Assembly (NCBI GenBank): GCA_963735455.1
Contig: CAVTKZ010000003.1
Coordinates: forward strand, 248,001-312,000
Source: Palsa-1033 sp963735455
GTDB taxonomy: Bacteria; Chloroflexota; Limnocylindria; Limnocylindrales; CSP1-4
Direction: 5' to 3'
DNA length: 64,000 bases
Part shown: positions 8,531-17,229 of the stretch, in pieces
Position numbering within the stretch: position 1 is the first letter of the stretch
Layout of the letters: the number at the start of each line of letters is the position of its first letter
The notes under the pieces: generated by a model
Database searches by the model: none
The model's input: only the letters and a program-made list of their open reading frames with translations
What the model was told of the DNA's origin: nothing
Translations under genes and position numbers: made by a program

Positions 8531-8860
8531 GTGACCGTCAAGTGGGTCAAGACCGACCCGCTGGTGATGAATGGCGAGCCGTTCTGCTACGGCAGCCGAT
8601 TGACCGTCCGCCAGTTGCTGGAGCTCCGCCGCAACGGCTATGACCTGACCCGCCTGCTGACCGAGCACCCCGAGCTGCGGGCGATGGGCATCGCCAGCGC
8701 CTACGCCTTCGCGGCCGAGCATCGGGCGAGCTACAGCGCGTTCTTCGAGGCCGACGGCTCGCTGGCCGGCCCGGGCTACAGCGAGCTCGAAGCGGCGCTC
8801 CTCCCCGAGCACCTCCGCCTGGCCGGGATCGTCGTCAAGCCGGCCGGCCTGCCGGCCTGA
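8531..8860 (+). CDS. DUF433-like small protein
   Basis: Starts at GTG 8531, three bases after the previous stop. Residues 14-63 match the DUF433 pattern: a glycine-rich opening (NGEPFCYGSRLTVRQLLEL), a G-x-D turn, then LLTEHPELRAMGIASAYAFAA. DUF433 proteins have a winged-helix-like DNA-binding fold and often act as VapB-like antitoxins with a DUF5615 (PIN-like) toxin. No such toxin is adjacent, and the C-terminal half (66-109) is extra. Function here is therefore open; a role as a DNA-binding regulator is inference. Confidence 0.55.
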   Translation: MTVKWVKTDPLVMNGEPFCYGSRLTVRQLLELRRNGYDLTRLLTEHPELRAMGIASAYAFAAEHRASYSAFFEADGSLAGPGYSELEAALLPEHLRLAGIVVKPAGLPA

Positions 8861-8875
8861 CCGAGGATCGGATCG

Positions 8876-9058
8876 GTGGCAGAGGTCGACTACTTCATGA
8901 GCCTTGTCGCGTTCGTCGACATCGTCATCCCGATCCTGTTGATCATCCTGATCACCCGGGCGATGGTCATCCTCCGGCGCCGGGCGGACCAGCTCGATTC
9001 GCTCGAACGCCGGATCCGGGAGCTGGAGAATCGGTCGCGCCAGGGGTCCGGGTCCTAG
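8876..9058 (+). CDS. Small single-pass membrane protein, 60 aa
   Basis: Sixty residues: one strong transmembrane helix (SLVAFVDIVIPILLIILITRAMVI is the hydrophobic stretch at about 8-31) followed by a charged, heptad-like cytoplasmic tail (LDSLERRIRELENRS) suited to a short coiled coil. Starts at GTG 8876; an internal ATG at 8897 would remove six residues and is also possible. It follows the DUF433-like gene by 15 nt. Function unknown. Confidence 0.5.
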   Translation: MAEVDYFMSLVAFVDIVIPILLIILITRAMVILRRRADQLDSLERRIRELENRSRQGSGS

Positions 9059-9078
9059 CCGGGCATTTCCGACTCATC

Positions 9079-9087
9079 TGCTAGGAT
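9079..9087 (+). promoter_or_regulatory. Extended -10 (TGCTAGGAT), leaderless
   Basis: TGC-TAGGAT forms an extended -10 promoter, and TAGGAT ends exactly six bases before the ATG at 9094. No Shine-Dalgarno is present. Confidence 0.5.
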
Positions 9088-9093
9088 TTCCTG

Positions 9094-9447
9094 ATGACCG
9101 ACCTGTCGACCGAACCCGCGAGCCCGGCCGCCGCTGCCGCGGATGGCGCCGCCGTCCCGTTCGACGCCGAGCGGCGGGCCACCGAGCTGGCGATCCTCGA
9201 CGCCCTCCGGGCGGTCGTCGACCCGGAGATCGGGATGAACGTCGTCGAGCTCGCCCTGATCCGCCAGATCCTGCTGGGGCCCGAGTCGACCGAGATCAAG
9301 ATGATCCTGACGACGCCCTTCTGCCCCTACGCCGGATCGATGATCCAGCAGGTCAAGGAGCAGGCCGAGTCGGTTGTCGAGCACGAGGTCAAGGTGACCC
9401 TCCTGGCCGAGCGCTGGGATCCCCGCGATGCGGGCCTGATGTGGTGA
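9094..9447 (+). CDS. MIP18/DUF59-family Fe-S assembly factor (SufT-like)
   Basis: A 117-residue DUF59 (FeS_assembly_P) protein. The family helps mature or repair Fe-S proteins (SufT, human CIAO2/MIP18) or the PaaABC oxygenase (PaaD). Core motifs are ILDALRAVVDPEIGMNVVEL and LTTPFCPYAGSMIQQVKEQ, with the conserved Cys in TPFCP. The first ~25 residues are an Ala-rich extension. A leaderless-type promoter precedes it, so it is not in the upstream operon. It is SufT-like rather than PaaD because a separate PaaD lies at 63670 and no paa gene is near. The cobalamin adenosyltransferase follows after 13 nt. Confidence 0.8.
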   Translation: MTDLSTEPASPAAAAADGAAVPFDAERRATELAILDALRAVVDPEIGMNVVELALIRQILLGPESTEIKMILTTPFCPYAGSMIQQVKEQAESVVEHEVKVTLLAERWDPRDAGLMW

Positions 9448-9460
9448 TCCGCTAACCCGG

Positions 9461-10123
9461 ATGGACCGGATCGACTCGGTCGTGAGCACCGGCCGGGGGG
9501 ATGACGGCACGACGGGCCTCCTCTACGGTGGCCCACGGATCCGCAAGGACGATCTCCGGACCGAGGCCTACGGCACGGTCGATGAGGCGGTCGCGGCCCT
9601 GGGCCTGGCCCGGGCGGAGCTCGGCCTCAAGAGCCAGTACGGCACCCTCAGCCCGGGCCTCGCGTCGGTCGCCGAGCTGGTCCTCCGCCTCCAGCGCGAG
9701 CTGTTCGTGGTGGGTGCCGAGCTGGCCACCACCCCGTCGGCGATCGATCGGCTGGAGGATGGCCAGACCCGCGTCTCGGAGGCGATGGTCGAGTCGCTGA
9801 CCGGCCTCGTCGTCGAGCTCGAGAAGCGGATCGAGATGCCCCGCGAATTCGTCGTCCCGGGCGAGACCCGGACGAGCGCGGCCCTCGAGCTGGCCCGCAC
9901 GATCATCCGGCGGGCCGAGCGGCGGGCCGTCGCCCTCGAGGCCGAGGGCCTCCTCGGCGGGACCCACCTGCTGCCCTACCTGAACCGGCTGGCGGACCTG
10001 GTCTGGGTCCTGGCCCGGGTCGCCGAGCAGGCCGAGGCGCGAACCAGCACACCGGCCCGGCCAGCCGGTCGCCGGCGGACCCGGCCCGCCGACCCGAGCC
10101 CGGGACGGGCGCCGGGCGACTGA
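9461..10123 (+). CDS. PduO-type cob(I)alamin adenosyltransferase
   Basis: Adenosylates cob(I)alamin with ATP to give adenosylcobalamin. The ATP-binding N-terminus is STGRGDDGTTGLLYGGPRIR followed by KDDLRTEAYGTVDEAVAALG, the family signature. The helical bundle contains LQRELFVVGAELATTPSAI and the C-terminal ELARTIIRRAERRAVALE with the family Arg residues. At 220 aa it has a 25-residue basic/proline tail beyond the usual end. ATG at 9461; its last base overlaps the next ATG (TGATG). The opening GRGDDGTT keeps the TGDxGxT glycines and threonines with small changes. Confidence 0.85.
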   Translation: MDRIDSVVSTGRGDDGTTGLLYGGPRIRKDDLRTEAYGTVDEAVAALGLARAELGLKSQYGTLSPGLASVAELVLRLQRELFVVGAELATTPSAIDRLEDGQTRVSEAMVESLTGLVVELEKRIEMPREFVVPGETRTSAALELARTIIRRAERRAVALEAEGLLGGTHLLPYLNRLADLVWVLARVAEQAEARTSTPARPAGRRRTRPADPSPGRAPGD

Positions 10124-10983
10124 TGGCCGGCGCGCCGCGGCTGACCGTGGCCCTGACCTTCGACCACGACGCGATCTCATCGGAGGTCGACCGGGGCGAT
10201 GGCCCCGTCCTCCGATCGCGCGGTGAGTTCGGGCCGCGGGTTGGCGTGCCGCGCGTCCTGGCCCTGCTCGCCCGCGAGCAGATTCCGGCGACCTGGTTCG
10301 TCCCGGGCCATACGATCGCGACCTTCCCCGACAGTGTCGCGGCGATCGTCGCCGGCGGCCACGAGCTGGGCTGCCACGCCTGGGCCCACGAAGACCTGGC
10401 CAATCACCCCGACGACGAGCGGTCGATCCTCGAGCGATCCGTCGAAGCCCTTAGCCGGGCGGCCGGCGGGGCGCCGCCGACGGGCTTCCGGGCGCCCTAC
10501 TGGTCGCTCGGTCCGCAGACCCTGGCCCACGTCGCCGAGCTGGGCTTCCGCTACGACTCGTCGTTGATGGCCGATGACGTCCACCCCTATCGGGTGCCGG
10601 TCGACGAGCACCACGACCGGGGCGGCTCGGACCTCGGCCGGCCCGGGCCGCTGGTCGAGATCCCGATCAGCTGGGCGCTTGACGACTGGCCCCACTTCGA
10701 GCCCGGACCGCGCGGCGTCGGGCCGCTGAGCGCACCGTCGAAGGTCCTCGAGATCTGGGAGGGGGAGCTGCGTTACGCCTGGGCCAACGAGCCCGGTGGG
10801 GTGCTGACGATCACGATGCATCCCGAGGCGATTGGGCGCGGCCATCGCCTGGCGATGCTCGAGCGCTTCATCGCGCTGGCCCGCTCGCTCGACGGGGTCG
10901 TCTTCGAGCGCCTCGATCGGGTCGTCGAACGCTGGCTGGCCGCCAATCCGGCCGCCGCCGCGCGGGGCTCAGCCGGCGGGTAG
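10123..10983 (+). CDS. Polysaccharide deacetylase family (NodB-homology) protein
   Basis: Carbohydrate-esterase-4 fold metal-dependent amide hydrolase, 286 aa, cytoplasmic (no signal peptide). The metal/catalytic motifs are TFDHDA near residue 12 and HELGCHAWAHEDL (the H-x3-H pair). Later motifs are GFRAPYWSLGPQTL and a C-terminal TITMHPEAIGRGHRL. The DHD form, the absence of a signal peptide and the short insert recall PuuE-like or peptidoglycan/allantoin-type deacetylases rather than secreted chitin deacetylases; the substrate is unknown. Its start is coupled to the adenosyltransferase stop, and its 3' end overlaps the converging GGDEF-EAL gene by 15 bases. Confidence 0.8.
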   Translation: MAGAPRLTVALTFDHDAISSEVDRGDGPVLRSRGEFGPRVGVPRVLALLAREQIPATWFVPGHTIATFPDSVAAIVAGGHELGCHAWAHEDLANHPDDERSILERSVEALSRAAGGAPPTGFRAPYWSLGPQTLAHVAELGFRYDSSLMADDVHPYRVPVDEHHDRGGSDLGRPGPLVEIPISWALDDWPHFEPGPRGVGPLSAPSKVLEIWEGELRYAWANEPGGVLTITMHPEAIGRGHRLAMLERFIALARSLDGVVFERLDRVVERWLAANPAAAARGSAGG

Positions 10984-13900
10984 GGCCAGCCCGTCCGGAC
11001 CGAGGCACTCCTCGATCCGCTCAGCCGGCAGGGCCACCGCGTAGTAGTAGCCCTGGCCGCGATCGCAGGCCAGGCGGCGCAGCGAGTCGCGCTGCTCGAC
11101 GGTCTCGATCCCTTCCGCCGTCACCTCGATGCCCAGCCCGTGGGCCAGGGAGATGACGGCCTGCACGATCGGCAGGTTGGCGTCGTCATCGACCAGGCCG
11201 GCGACGAACGAGCGATCAATCTTGATCGTGTCGAGGGGCAAGTGCTTGAGGTACGACAGCGACGAGTAGCCCGTCCCGAAGTCGTCGAGGACCAGCTTGA
11301 CCCCCAGCTCGCGTAGCGCCCGCAGGGCGCCGATCGCCTTCTCCGAGCTGTCCATCACGACCGACTCGGTGATCTCCAGCTCGAGGCTGCCGGGTGGCAG
11401 TCCGCTGCTCGCCAGGATCTCCTGGATCTGGGCCCCCAGGTCGGGCTGGGCGAACTGCCGGGCCGACAGGTTGACGCTGATCATCGGCCGGACGGTCGGG
11501 AACCTGAGCTGCCAGGCCTGGGCCTGGCGACAGGCCGTCTCGAGGACCCAGCGCCCGATCGGCAGGATCAGGCCGGTCTCCTCGGCCAGCGGGATGAAGG
11601 CCAGCGGCGGAACCAGCCCCCGCTCAGGGTGCTGCCAGCGGACGAGGGCCTCGAAGCCGACCACCCGGTCCGTGGCAAGGTCGACCAGGGGCTGGTAGTG
11701 GAGGACCAGCTGGTCGCGCTCGATCGCATGGCGGAGATCCGCCTCGAAGTCGAGCCGCTCGAGCGTCTCGGCGTTCATCCCCGGCTCGAAGACGGCCTGG
11801 TGGGTCGTGTGATCGGCCTTGGCCCGATTCAGGGCCACCTCGGCATCGCGCAGCAGGTCACCCGGGTCGGCCACGCCCGGCGTCCCGATCGCGATGCCCA
11901 TCCTCGCGTTCAGGAAGACGTCCCGGCCATCGATCTCGAACGGCTCGCGCAGGCCGACGTCGAGCCGCTCGGCCAGCTGGCGCGCCTCGCCGGTCGAGGC
12001 GATCCCGTCGAGCATCACCGCGAACTGGTCGCCGCCGAAGCGGGCCACCGTGTCGCCCGGTCGGACGCCGGCCGCCAGCCGCCGGCCGACCTCGGCCAGA
12101 AGGCGGTCGCCGACGGCGTGGCCGAGGGTCTCGTTGACCAGGGTGAAGCGGACCAGGTCGACCAGGATCACCGCGACGGGATCGTCGTCGTCGAGCCGGA
12201 CCCAGGTCAGTGAATGGGCGCAGCGATCCAGGAACAGGGCCCGGTTGGGCAGCCCGGTGACCGGGTCGTAGAACGAGCGCTGGCTGATCTCCTCCTCGAG
12301 CCGCCGCCGTTCGCGCAGGTCGTGGACGCTGATCACCCCGGCCGATGTGCCGTCGCTCGAGGGCATCTCCCGCCAGACGACCTCGACCGGGATCAGCTGG
12401 CCGTCGGCGGCGAGGGCGGTGGCCTCGAACGGGGTGTTCGACGCCGGCGAGAAGCCATCGACCCGGGCCAGCGTCTCTGGTGCCGCGAACTCGAGGACCG
12501 CGTGGCCGACGACGTCCTCGGGCCGGTAGCCCAGCAGCCGGCTGAACGCCTCATTGACCTCGATGATCCGGCCCTCGCGATGGATCGCGATCGCCTCGCT
12601 GGTCGCATCGGCCAGGCGCCGGAAGCGCTCCTCGCTCTGGCGCAGGGCAGCCTCGGTCGCGATCCGCTCGCCGACCTGGCGCTGGGCGGTGTCGTACAGC
12701 CGGGCATTGTCGAGGGCGATCGAGGCGAGCTGGGCGAACCGGCCGAGGACCGCGATCTCGCGCTCGCCGAACGGCCGGAGCGGGCTGCCCGAGCTGACCC
12801 CCAGGACCCCGACCACGGCCCCGTCCGAGGTCAGGGGCACGCCGATCACCGATCCGAACTGGCCGCTGGGCATCGCCGGCGAGCGACCGGCCCAGGTGTC
12901 GTAGTCGGGGACGGCCACCGGCCGCCCGGTCTCCCAGACCTGACCGCCGACGCCGACGCCCCGTTCAAGGCGGAAGCCGAGCCAGTCGCTGAACATCCCG
13001 CTGCCAACCTTGACCACCAGGTCGTCGTGCTCCTGGTCGACGAGGTACAGGTAGCCGCTCGTCGCCCCGAGAAGGGCCGAGGCACGCTTGACGATCGTGT
13101 CCAGCAGCTCGGTCGGGTCGAGCCGGTCCATCAGGGTGATCGCGGTGTCGTGAAGGGCGCTCAGGTACGCCTCCCGAGCGACCGCGCTCTCGACGGTGTC
13201 GCGGGCGGTGCTCGGCTTGGACAGGAACAGCTCGGCGTCGGCGGCCGCGACCAGCTCGGCCTTGGTCTGGCCCTCGTTCGGGAAGCAGGAGATGCCGACC
13301 GTGATCGTGACCGGTGCCCGGTGGTTGGCGGTCAGGGCTGCCACGGCGCGCTGGATCCGGGTGGCGACCTCTTCGGCCTCGGCCCGGGTCGTCGTCCCCA
13401 GGATGGCCGAGAACTCGTCGCCACCGTAGCGGTAGGCGTGATCGGTGGGCCGGATCGACTCGACGATCGCCTCGGCGATCGAGCGCAGGAGGGCATCCCC
13501 GGCGGGGTGGCCCTGGGTGTCGTTGAAGCGCTTGAACGCGTCGAGGTCGAGCATCAGCACCGCGAACGGCTCGCGCCCGGTCCGCTCGATCGCCAGGCCG
13601 AGGTCGCGCTGGAAGGCGCCGTGGTTGCCCAGCCCGGTCAGCGCGTCATGATCCGCCCGGACCTTCATCGCCAGGTGGGCCTCGGCGTTCTGGAGGGCGA
13701 TCGAGGCCTGCCCGCCGAAGAGCTGAGTCAGCTCGAACTCGTACTCGGTGAAGTGCGACTCGACGCCGCCCATCCGGGCCACGTTGAGGGTCCCGATCAC
13801 GTCACCGCCGAGCTGGAGCGGGACGATCAGCATCGACTCGGGTTCGACGGGGGTACCCGGGATCTGGACGCAGCGGGGATCCTCCAGGGCGTCGTTGCAC

Positions 13901-15510
13901 AGGACCGCCTGGCGATGGTCGATCGCCCAGCCGGTGATCCCGACCCCGATCGGCATCTGCTCGCGCAGGATCACCTCGGCGAAGCGATCCCGGGCGATCA
14001 CCGCCCAGCGCCGGCCGGTGTCGCGGTCCACCCGGTAGATCGTCAGGGCGTCGTACGCAACGACCTCCTTGAGCAGGTCGGCGATCGTGTCCAGGACGGC
14101 GACCGGATCGAGGGTGGCCAGCAGCTCGCTGTTCACTTCGAGCAGCCGCCGCTGGCCGGCGAGGCGCAGCTCGAGCTCGGCCTGCTGACGCCGGACCCGC
14201 TCGGCGTTATCGGCGTTGACCAGGGCCTGGGCGGCGTGGCCGGCGAAGATCGACAGGGTCGCCTCGTGGTCGGCGGTGAACCGGTTGCGACCCAACTTGG
14301 CCAGCACGATCACACCCTCGACCCGGTCGTCGTAGGTGACCGGCACGATCAGCATCGACTCGGGGCCGGTGGTCGGCCCCAGGATCACCCCGCGCGGATC
14401 CGACTCGGCATCGGACACGACCATCGCCTTGTTGTTGGCCGCCACCCAGCCGGTCAGGCCCTCGCCGATCCGGCAGCGGAGCATGTCCGCGCGGACGACC
14501 GGGATGCCCATGAATGTGCCCTGGAAGGCGATCGGCTCGCAATAGCCCCGTTCGTGGTCGACCCGATAGACCCGGATGTTGTCGAAGTCGATCAGCTTGC
14601 GGGTCGCGGCCACGATCGCCTCGCCGATCGCGGGCACGTCGGTCAGCCGGCTGAGCCGCCCGCCGAGGTCCTGGATCGCCCGCAGGCGGGCGGCCAGCTC
14701 ACGCGTCTCGGCCCACAGCCGGGCATTGGCCAGGGCCGAGGCGACCTGGTCGGCGAAGGCTCGGGCAAGCTCCAGCTCCTCGGCCGGCCAGGCCCGCTCG
14801 GACGAGTGGTAGAGGGCCAGGACGCCGAGGGCCGTATCGGCAAAGACGATCGGCACGAAGCAGGCGGTCCTGATCCCGTCGCGTTCCTCGGCCGCCCGGA
14901 TCGCCGAGCCGGCCGCGCCTCCGGCGGGATCGCTGAGGACCTCGATCTGGCGCTCGTTGACACAGCGCACGAGGGCATCGTCATCGGCCAGGGTGGTCCG
15001 GGTTGTCGCCTCCCGGAGGCCCGGGCTCAGGCCGCGATGCGCGGCCAGCCGGAACGGCTGGGGGAGGTCGCGATCGAACAGCCAGAGGGCCGCCCGGTCG
15101 GCCTTGAACAGCCCGGCCGAGGCGTCGATCACGTCGGCCAGGATCGTGTCGAGGTCCATCCGGCCGGAGACCTCGCCGGCGATCCGGCGCAGGGCATCGC
15201 CCCGGACCGTGGGCTCGGCCGCGGCCGTGGCCGTCGGTGGGTTCAGCTCGGTTGCCGCCTGGGGCGGCCGATTCGGCCGCCGCCGGAGCGTGGTCCGGCG
15301 GGCAATGAAGCCCTCGACATCGCGCCGGCGGACGCGCCGGTCACCGCGCCGGTTGATCCGGACGCTGGACAGCCGGCCGCTGGCGCACCACGAGCGGACC
15401 GTGTTGCGATGGACGCCCGCCAGGCGGGCCGCCTCGGCGATCGTGATCAGCTCGCCGGATGCTGCGCGGTCGAATGCGGGCGCCAACCGGAACTGGACCT
15501 CCGTGCTCAT
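10969..15510 (-). CDS. Giant c-di-GMP enzyme: HTH - 3 GAF - GGDEF - GAF - PAS - GGDEF - EAL
   Basis: A 1513-residue predicted cytoplasmic signalling protein. Order: helix-turn-helix of MerR/excisionase type (about 20-72, ITIAEAARLAGVHRNTVRSW); GAF domains near 115-270, 285-440 and 455-605; GGDEF with intact YRYGGDEF (near 697); a fourth GAF (about 790-950); PAS (about 970-1080); a second GGDEF reading RFGGDQF (near 1156), hence probably inactive or regulatory; and EAL with FEALVRWQHP (near 1286), DDFGTGYSSLSYLK and AEGIET motifs. Expected activity is synthesis and/or hydrolysis of cyclic di-GMP. No membrane segment is visible. The N-terminal DNA-binding domain is unusual for this class. A 14-base palindrome lies 41 nt upstream of the ATG. 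Confidence 0.9.
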   Translation of the reverse strand: MSTEVQFRLAPAFDRAASGELITIAEAARLAGVHRNTVRSWCASGRLSSVRINRRGDRRVRRRDVEGFIARRTTLRRRPNRPPQAATELNPPTATAAAEPTVRGDALRRIAGEVSGRMDLDTILADVIDASAGLFKADRAALWLFDRDLPQPFRLAAHRGLSPGLREATTRTTLADDDALVRCVNERQIEVLSDPAGGAAGSAIRAAEERDGIRTACFVPIVFADTALGVLALYHSSERAWPAEELELARAFADQVASALANARLWAETRELAARLRAIQDLGGRLSRLTDVPAIGEAIVAATRKLIDFDNIRVYRVDHERGYCEPIAFQGTFMGIPVVRADMLRCRIGEGLTGWVAANNKAMVVSDAESDPRGVILGPTTGPESMLIVPVTYDDRVEGVIVLAKLGRNRFTADHEATLSIFAGHAAQALVNADNAERVRRQQAELELRLAGQRRLLEVNSELLATLDPVAVLDTIADLLKEVVAYDALTIYRVDRDTGRRWAVIARDRFAEVILREQMPIGVGITGWAIDHRQAVLCNDALEDPRCVQIPGTPVEPESMLIVPLQLGGDVIGTLNVARMGGVESHFTEYEFELTQLFGGQASIALQNAEAHLAMKVRADHDALTGLGNHGAFQRDLGLAIERTGREPFAVLMLDLDAFKRFNDTQGHPAGDALLRSIAEAIVESIRPTDHAYRYGGDEFSAILGTTTRAEAEEVATRIQRAVAALTANHRAPVTITVGISCFPNEGQTKAELVAAADAELFLSKPSTARDTVESAVAREAYLSALHDTAITLMDRLDPTELLDTIVKRASALLGATSGYLYLVDQEHDDLVVKVGSGMFSDWLGFRLERGVGVGGQVWETGRPVAVPDYDTWAGRSPAMPSGQFGSVIGVPLTSDGAVVGVLGVSSGSPLRPFGEREIAVLGRFAQLASIALDNARLYDTAQRQVGERIATEAALRQSEERFRRLADATSEAIAIHREGRIIEVNEAFSRLLGYRPEDVVGHAVLEFAAPETLARVDGFSPASNTPFEATALAADGQLIPVEVVWREMPSSDGTSAGVISVHDLRERRRLEEEISQRSFYDPVTGLPNRALFLDRCAHSLTWVRLDDDDPVAVILVDLVRFTLVNETLGHAVGDRLLAEVGRRLAAGVRPGDTVARFGGDQFAVMLDGIASTGEARQLAERLDVGLREPFEIDGRDVFLNARMGIAIGTPGVADPGDLLRDAEVALNRAKADHTTHQAVFEPGMNAETLERLDFEADLRHAIERDQLVLHYQPLVDLATDRVVGFEALVRWQHPERGLVPPLAFIPLAEETGLILPIGRWVLETACRQAQAWQLRFPTVRPMISVNLSARQFAQPDLGAQIQEILASSGLPPGSLELEITESVVMDSSEKAIGALRALRELGVKLVLDDFGTGYSSLSYLKHLPLDTIKIDRSFVAGLVDDDANLPIVQAVISLAHGLGIEVTAEGIETVEQRDSLRRLACDRGQGYYYAVALPAERIEECLGPDGLALPAG

Positions 15511-15550
15511 GCCGGAACGCCTGCTGGGCGATGTGTCGAAGCGACCCCCC

Positions 15551-15564
15551 GAGTCCGCGGACTC
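15551..15564. promoter_or_regulatory. 14-bp perfect palindrome GAGTCCGCGGACTC
   Basis: Perfect palindrome in the divergent gap between the HTH-GGDEF-EAL gene (start 15510) and the small gene at 15646. Candidate operator, possibly for the HTH domain of the adjacent protein; this link is inference. Confidence 0.4.
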
Positions 15565-15631
15565 CGCGCTTCGATTGCACCGTACCCCCCGGTCCCGTGT
15601 GCATGAATAGCCCGGATGTACCGGTCGAGGG

Positions 15632-15637
15632 TAGACT
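15632..15637 (+). promoter_or_regulatory. -10 box TAGACT before the small membrane gene
   Basis: TAGACT ends 8 nt before the ATG at 15646, with no ribosome site; it supports the shorter start of that gene. Confidence 0.35.
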
Positions 15638-15645
15638 CGACGCCG

Positions 15646-15807
15646 ATGGCGAGACGACGTCGGCCGTTCCGCGAGAGCACCACCTTCCGGGTCCTGGTGG
15701 TCCTCTTCGTGATCAGCTTCATCCTGTTGCTCGCGCTGCCCGCGGCGGGCTTCGCCACCCTGCCCAGCGCCACGCCGTTCAACGGCGGGGCCTCATTGCT
15801 GCCCTAG
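15646..15807 (+). CDS. Small membrane protein, 53 aa
   Basis: Short gene divergent from the GGDEF-EAL gene. It encodes a basic N-terminus (MARRRRPFRESTTF), one hydrophobic helix (VLVVLFVISFILLLALPAAG) and a short outward tail. An in-frame ATG at 15616 would add ten residues, but the -10 box at 15632 favours 15646. No family recognised. Could be an uncleaved single-pass protein or, less likely, a short secreted peptide. Confidence 0.45.
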   Translation: MARRRRPFRESTTFRVLVVLFVISFILLLALPAAGFATLPSATPFNGGASLLP

Positions 15808-15995
15808 GAAAGCCAGACGCCGGCCGCCCGCGGCCCGTCCAACAGGACTGCACAAGGGGCTGGCGGGATGCCCACGAACTGTTAATACTGCGCTATTGGT
15901 GATCCCGGAGGCTGCGGGAGTTCAGCCCAGATCCCAGTCAGCCAGTCCAGGCATCGCGAGCGACCGACGATGGTGGTCGCATGAGGAGGAGTTTC

Positions 15996-17198
15996 ATGGC
16001 CACAGACCCAGTCGAGCGCCGCGTCGCTGAGCTGTCCCACAGTTACATGACGGCCCAGATCAGCCGTCGCACGCTGTTGATTCGACTCGGCGCACTCGGC
16101 TTGAGCTTGCCGACCGTGAGCGCGATAGTGGCGGCCTGCACCTCGGCCGCGACGTCCGTACCTTCGGTCGCCGCGGGTGGGCCGGTCGCCGAGCCGGCCG
16201 AGGCAGCGCTGCTCAGCGCGGCCAAGGGCGAGGGCACGCTGTACATCACGGGCATCCCACCGGAGTGGGCCAACTACCAGGGCCAGTTCGACCTGTGGGA
16301 CAAGCTGACCGGGATTACCCGCGCCGGGATCACGACCGAAGGCGAGTACACCTCCGGGCAAGAGCTCGACTCGATCAAGAACACCAAGAAGCCCGACGCC
16401 GGCGATGTCGGCTTCGTGTTCGGCGCGCAGGCCAAGGCCGCCGGCCTGATCGCCAACTACAAGCACGCCCATTGGGATGATGTCGACGCCACGCTCAAGG
16501 ACCCTGATGGGGCGTGGTGCACTGAGTACTACGGCACCCAGGCGTTCACGATCAATACCGATGCGGTCAAGATCGACATCAAGGACTGGAGCGATCTGCT
16601 CGATCCGTCCCTCAAGAACGCAGTCGGCATCGACGGTGACCCGACCAAGGCGAATGATTCGTTCATCGCCGTGTGGTCGGCGGCCTTCGCCAACGGCGGC
16701 GGGGTGGACGACATCGGACCGGGCGTGGACTGGTTCAACAGGTTGAAGGCGGCCGGCAACCTCACCCCGACCCGCGCTACCCAGGCGAACATGCTGAGTG
16801 GCGAAGTCAAGGTCGGGATCAAATGGGACTACCTCGGGCTGGCGGACCGCGACAAGTTCGCCGGGGCGCCGAACATCAAGGTGGTCATCCCGCCGTCCGG
16901 TTCGGTGACCGGGCCGTACGTGTCGATCATCTCGGCCACCGCGCCGCATCCGAACGCGGCCAAGCTGTGGAACGAGATGATCTTCAGCGACGATGGCCAG
17001 TTGAACTACCTCAAGGGCTACGCCCACCCGGCCCGCTACGCCGCGCTCGTCGCGGCCAACAAGGTCCCAGCGGACCTGGCTGCCAAGCTGCCCTCGGCGG
17101 ATAGCTACAAGGGCGTCAAGACCATCACCGACTCGGCCAAGATCGATGCGGCGAAGGCGAAGCTCGCGACAGCCTGGAACCTGGTCGTCAACCAATAA
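15996..17198 (+). CDS. ABC transporter substrate-binding lipoprotein (PotD-like, Tat-type signal)
   Basis: Extracytoplasmic solute-binding protein of the spermidine/putrescine - Fe(III) - 2-aminoethylphosphonate superfamily, 400 aa. The signal region has a twin-arginine motif (SRRTLLIRLGALGL) and a lipobox ending in VAAC, so export through Tat and lipid anchoring is predicted. The mature part is typical (GTLYITGIPPEWANYQGQF, YGTQAFTINTDAVK, PHPNAAKLWNEMIFSDDGQ). ATG 15996 is preferred to 15981 because AGGAGG at 15984-15990 lies properly before it. First gene of a binding protein-permease-permease-ATPase operon. Codons are visibly less G/C-skewed than in flanking genes. Confidence 0.85.
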   Translation: MATDPVERRVAELSHSYMTAQISRRTLLIRLGALGLSLPTVSAIVAACTSAATSVPSVAAGGPVAEPAEAALLSAAKGEGTLYITGIPPEWANYQGQFDLWDKLTGITRAGITTEGEYTSGQELDSIKNTKKPDAGDVGFVFGAQAKAAGLIANYKHAHWDDVDATLKDPDGAWCTEYYGTQAFTINTDAVKIDIKDWSDLLDPSLKNAVGIDGDPTKANDSFIAVWSAAFANGGGVDDIGPGVDWFNRLKAAGNLTPTRATQANMLSGEVKVGIKWDYLGLADRDKFAGAPNIKVVIPPSGSVTGPYVSIISATAPHPNAAKLWNEMIFSDDGQLNYLKGYAHPARYAALVAANKVPADLAAKLPSADSYKGVKTITDSAKIDAAKAKLATAWNLVVNQ

Positions 17199-17229
17199 GC
17201 TCGAGGACCCGCCGGATATCGAACCAGCG

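Noticed and set aside
8045..8860. A classical toxin-antitoxin pair
   Set aside because: No PIN/DUF5615, RelE, HigB or similar toxin is encoded beside the DUF433-like gene; kept only as a speculative finding.
12214..15606. 1130-codon open frame on the plus strand
   Set aside because: It is the exact antisense of the GGDEF-EAL gene, low in hydrophobic structure and rich in Gly/Arg/Asp as such shadows are in high-GC DNA; no domain is recognisable.
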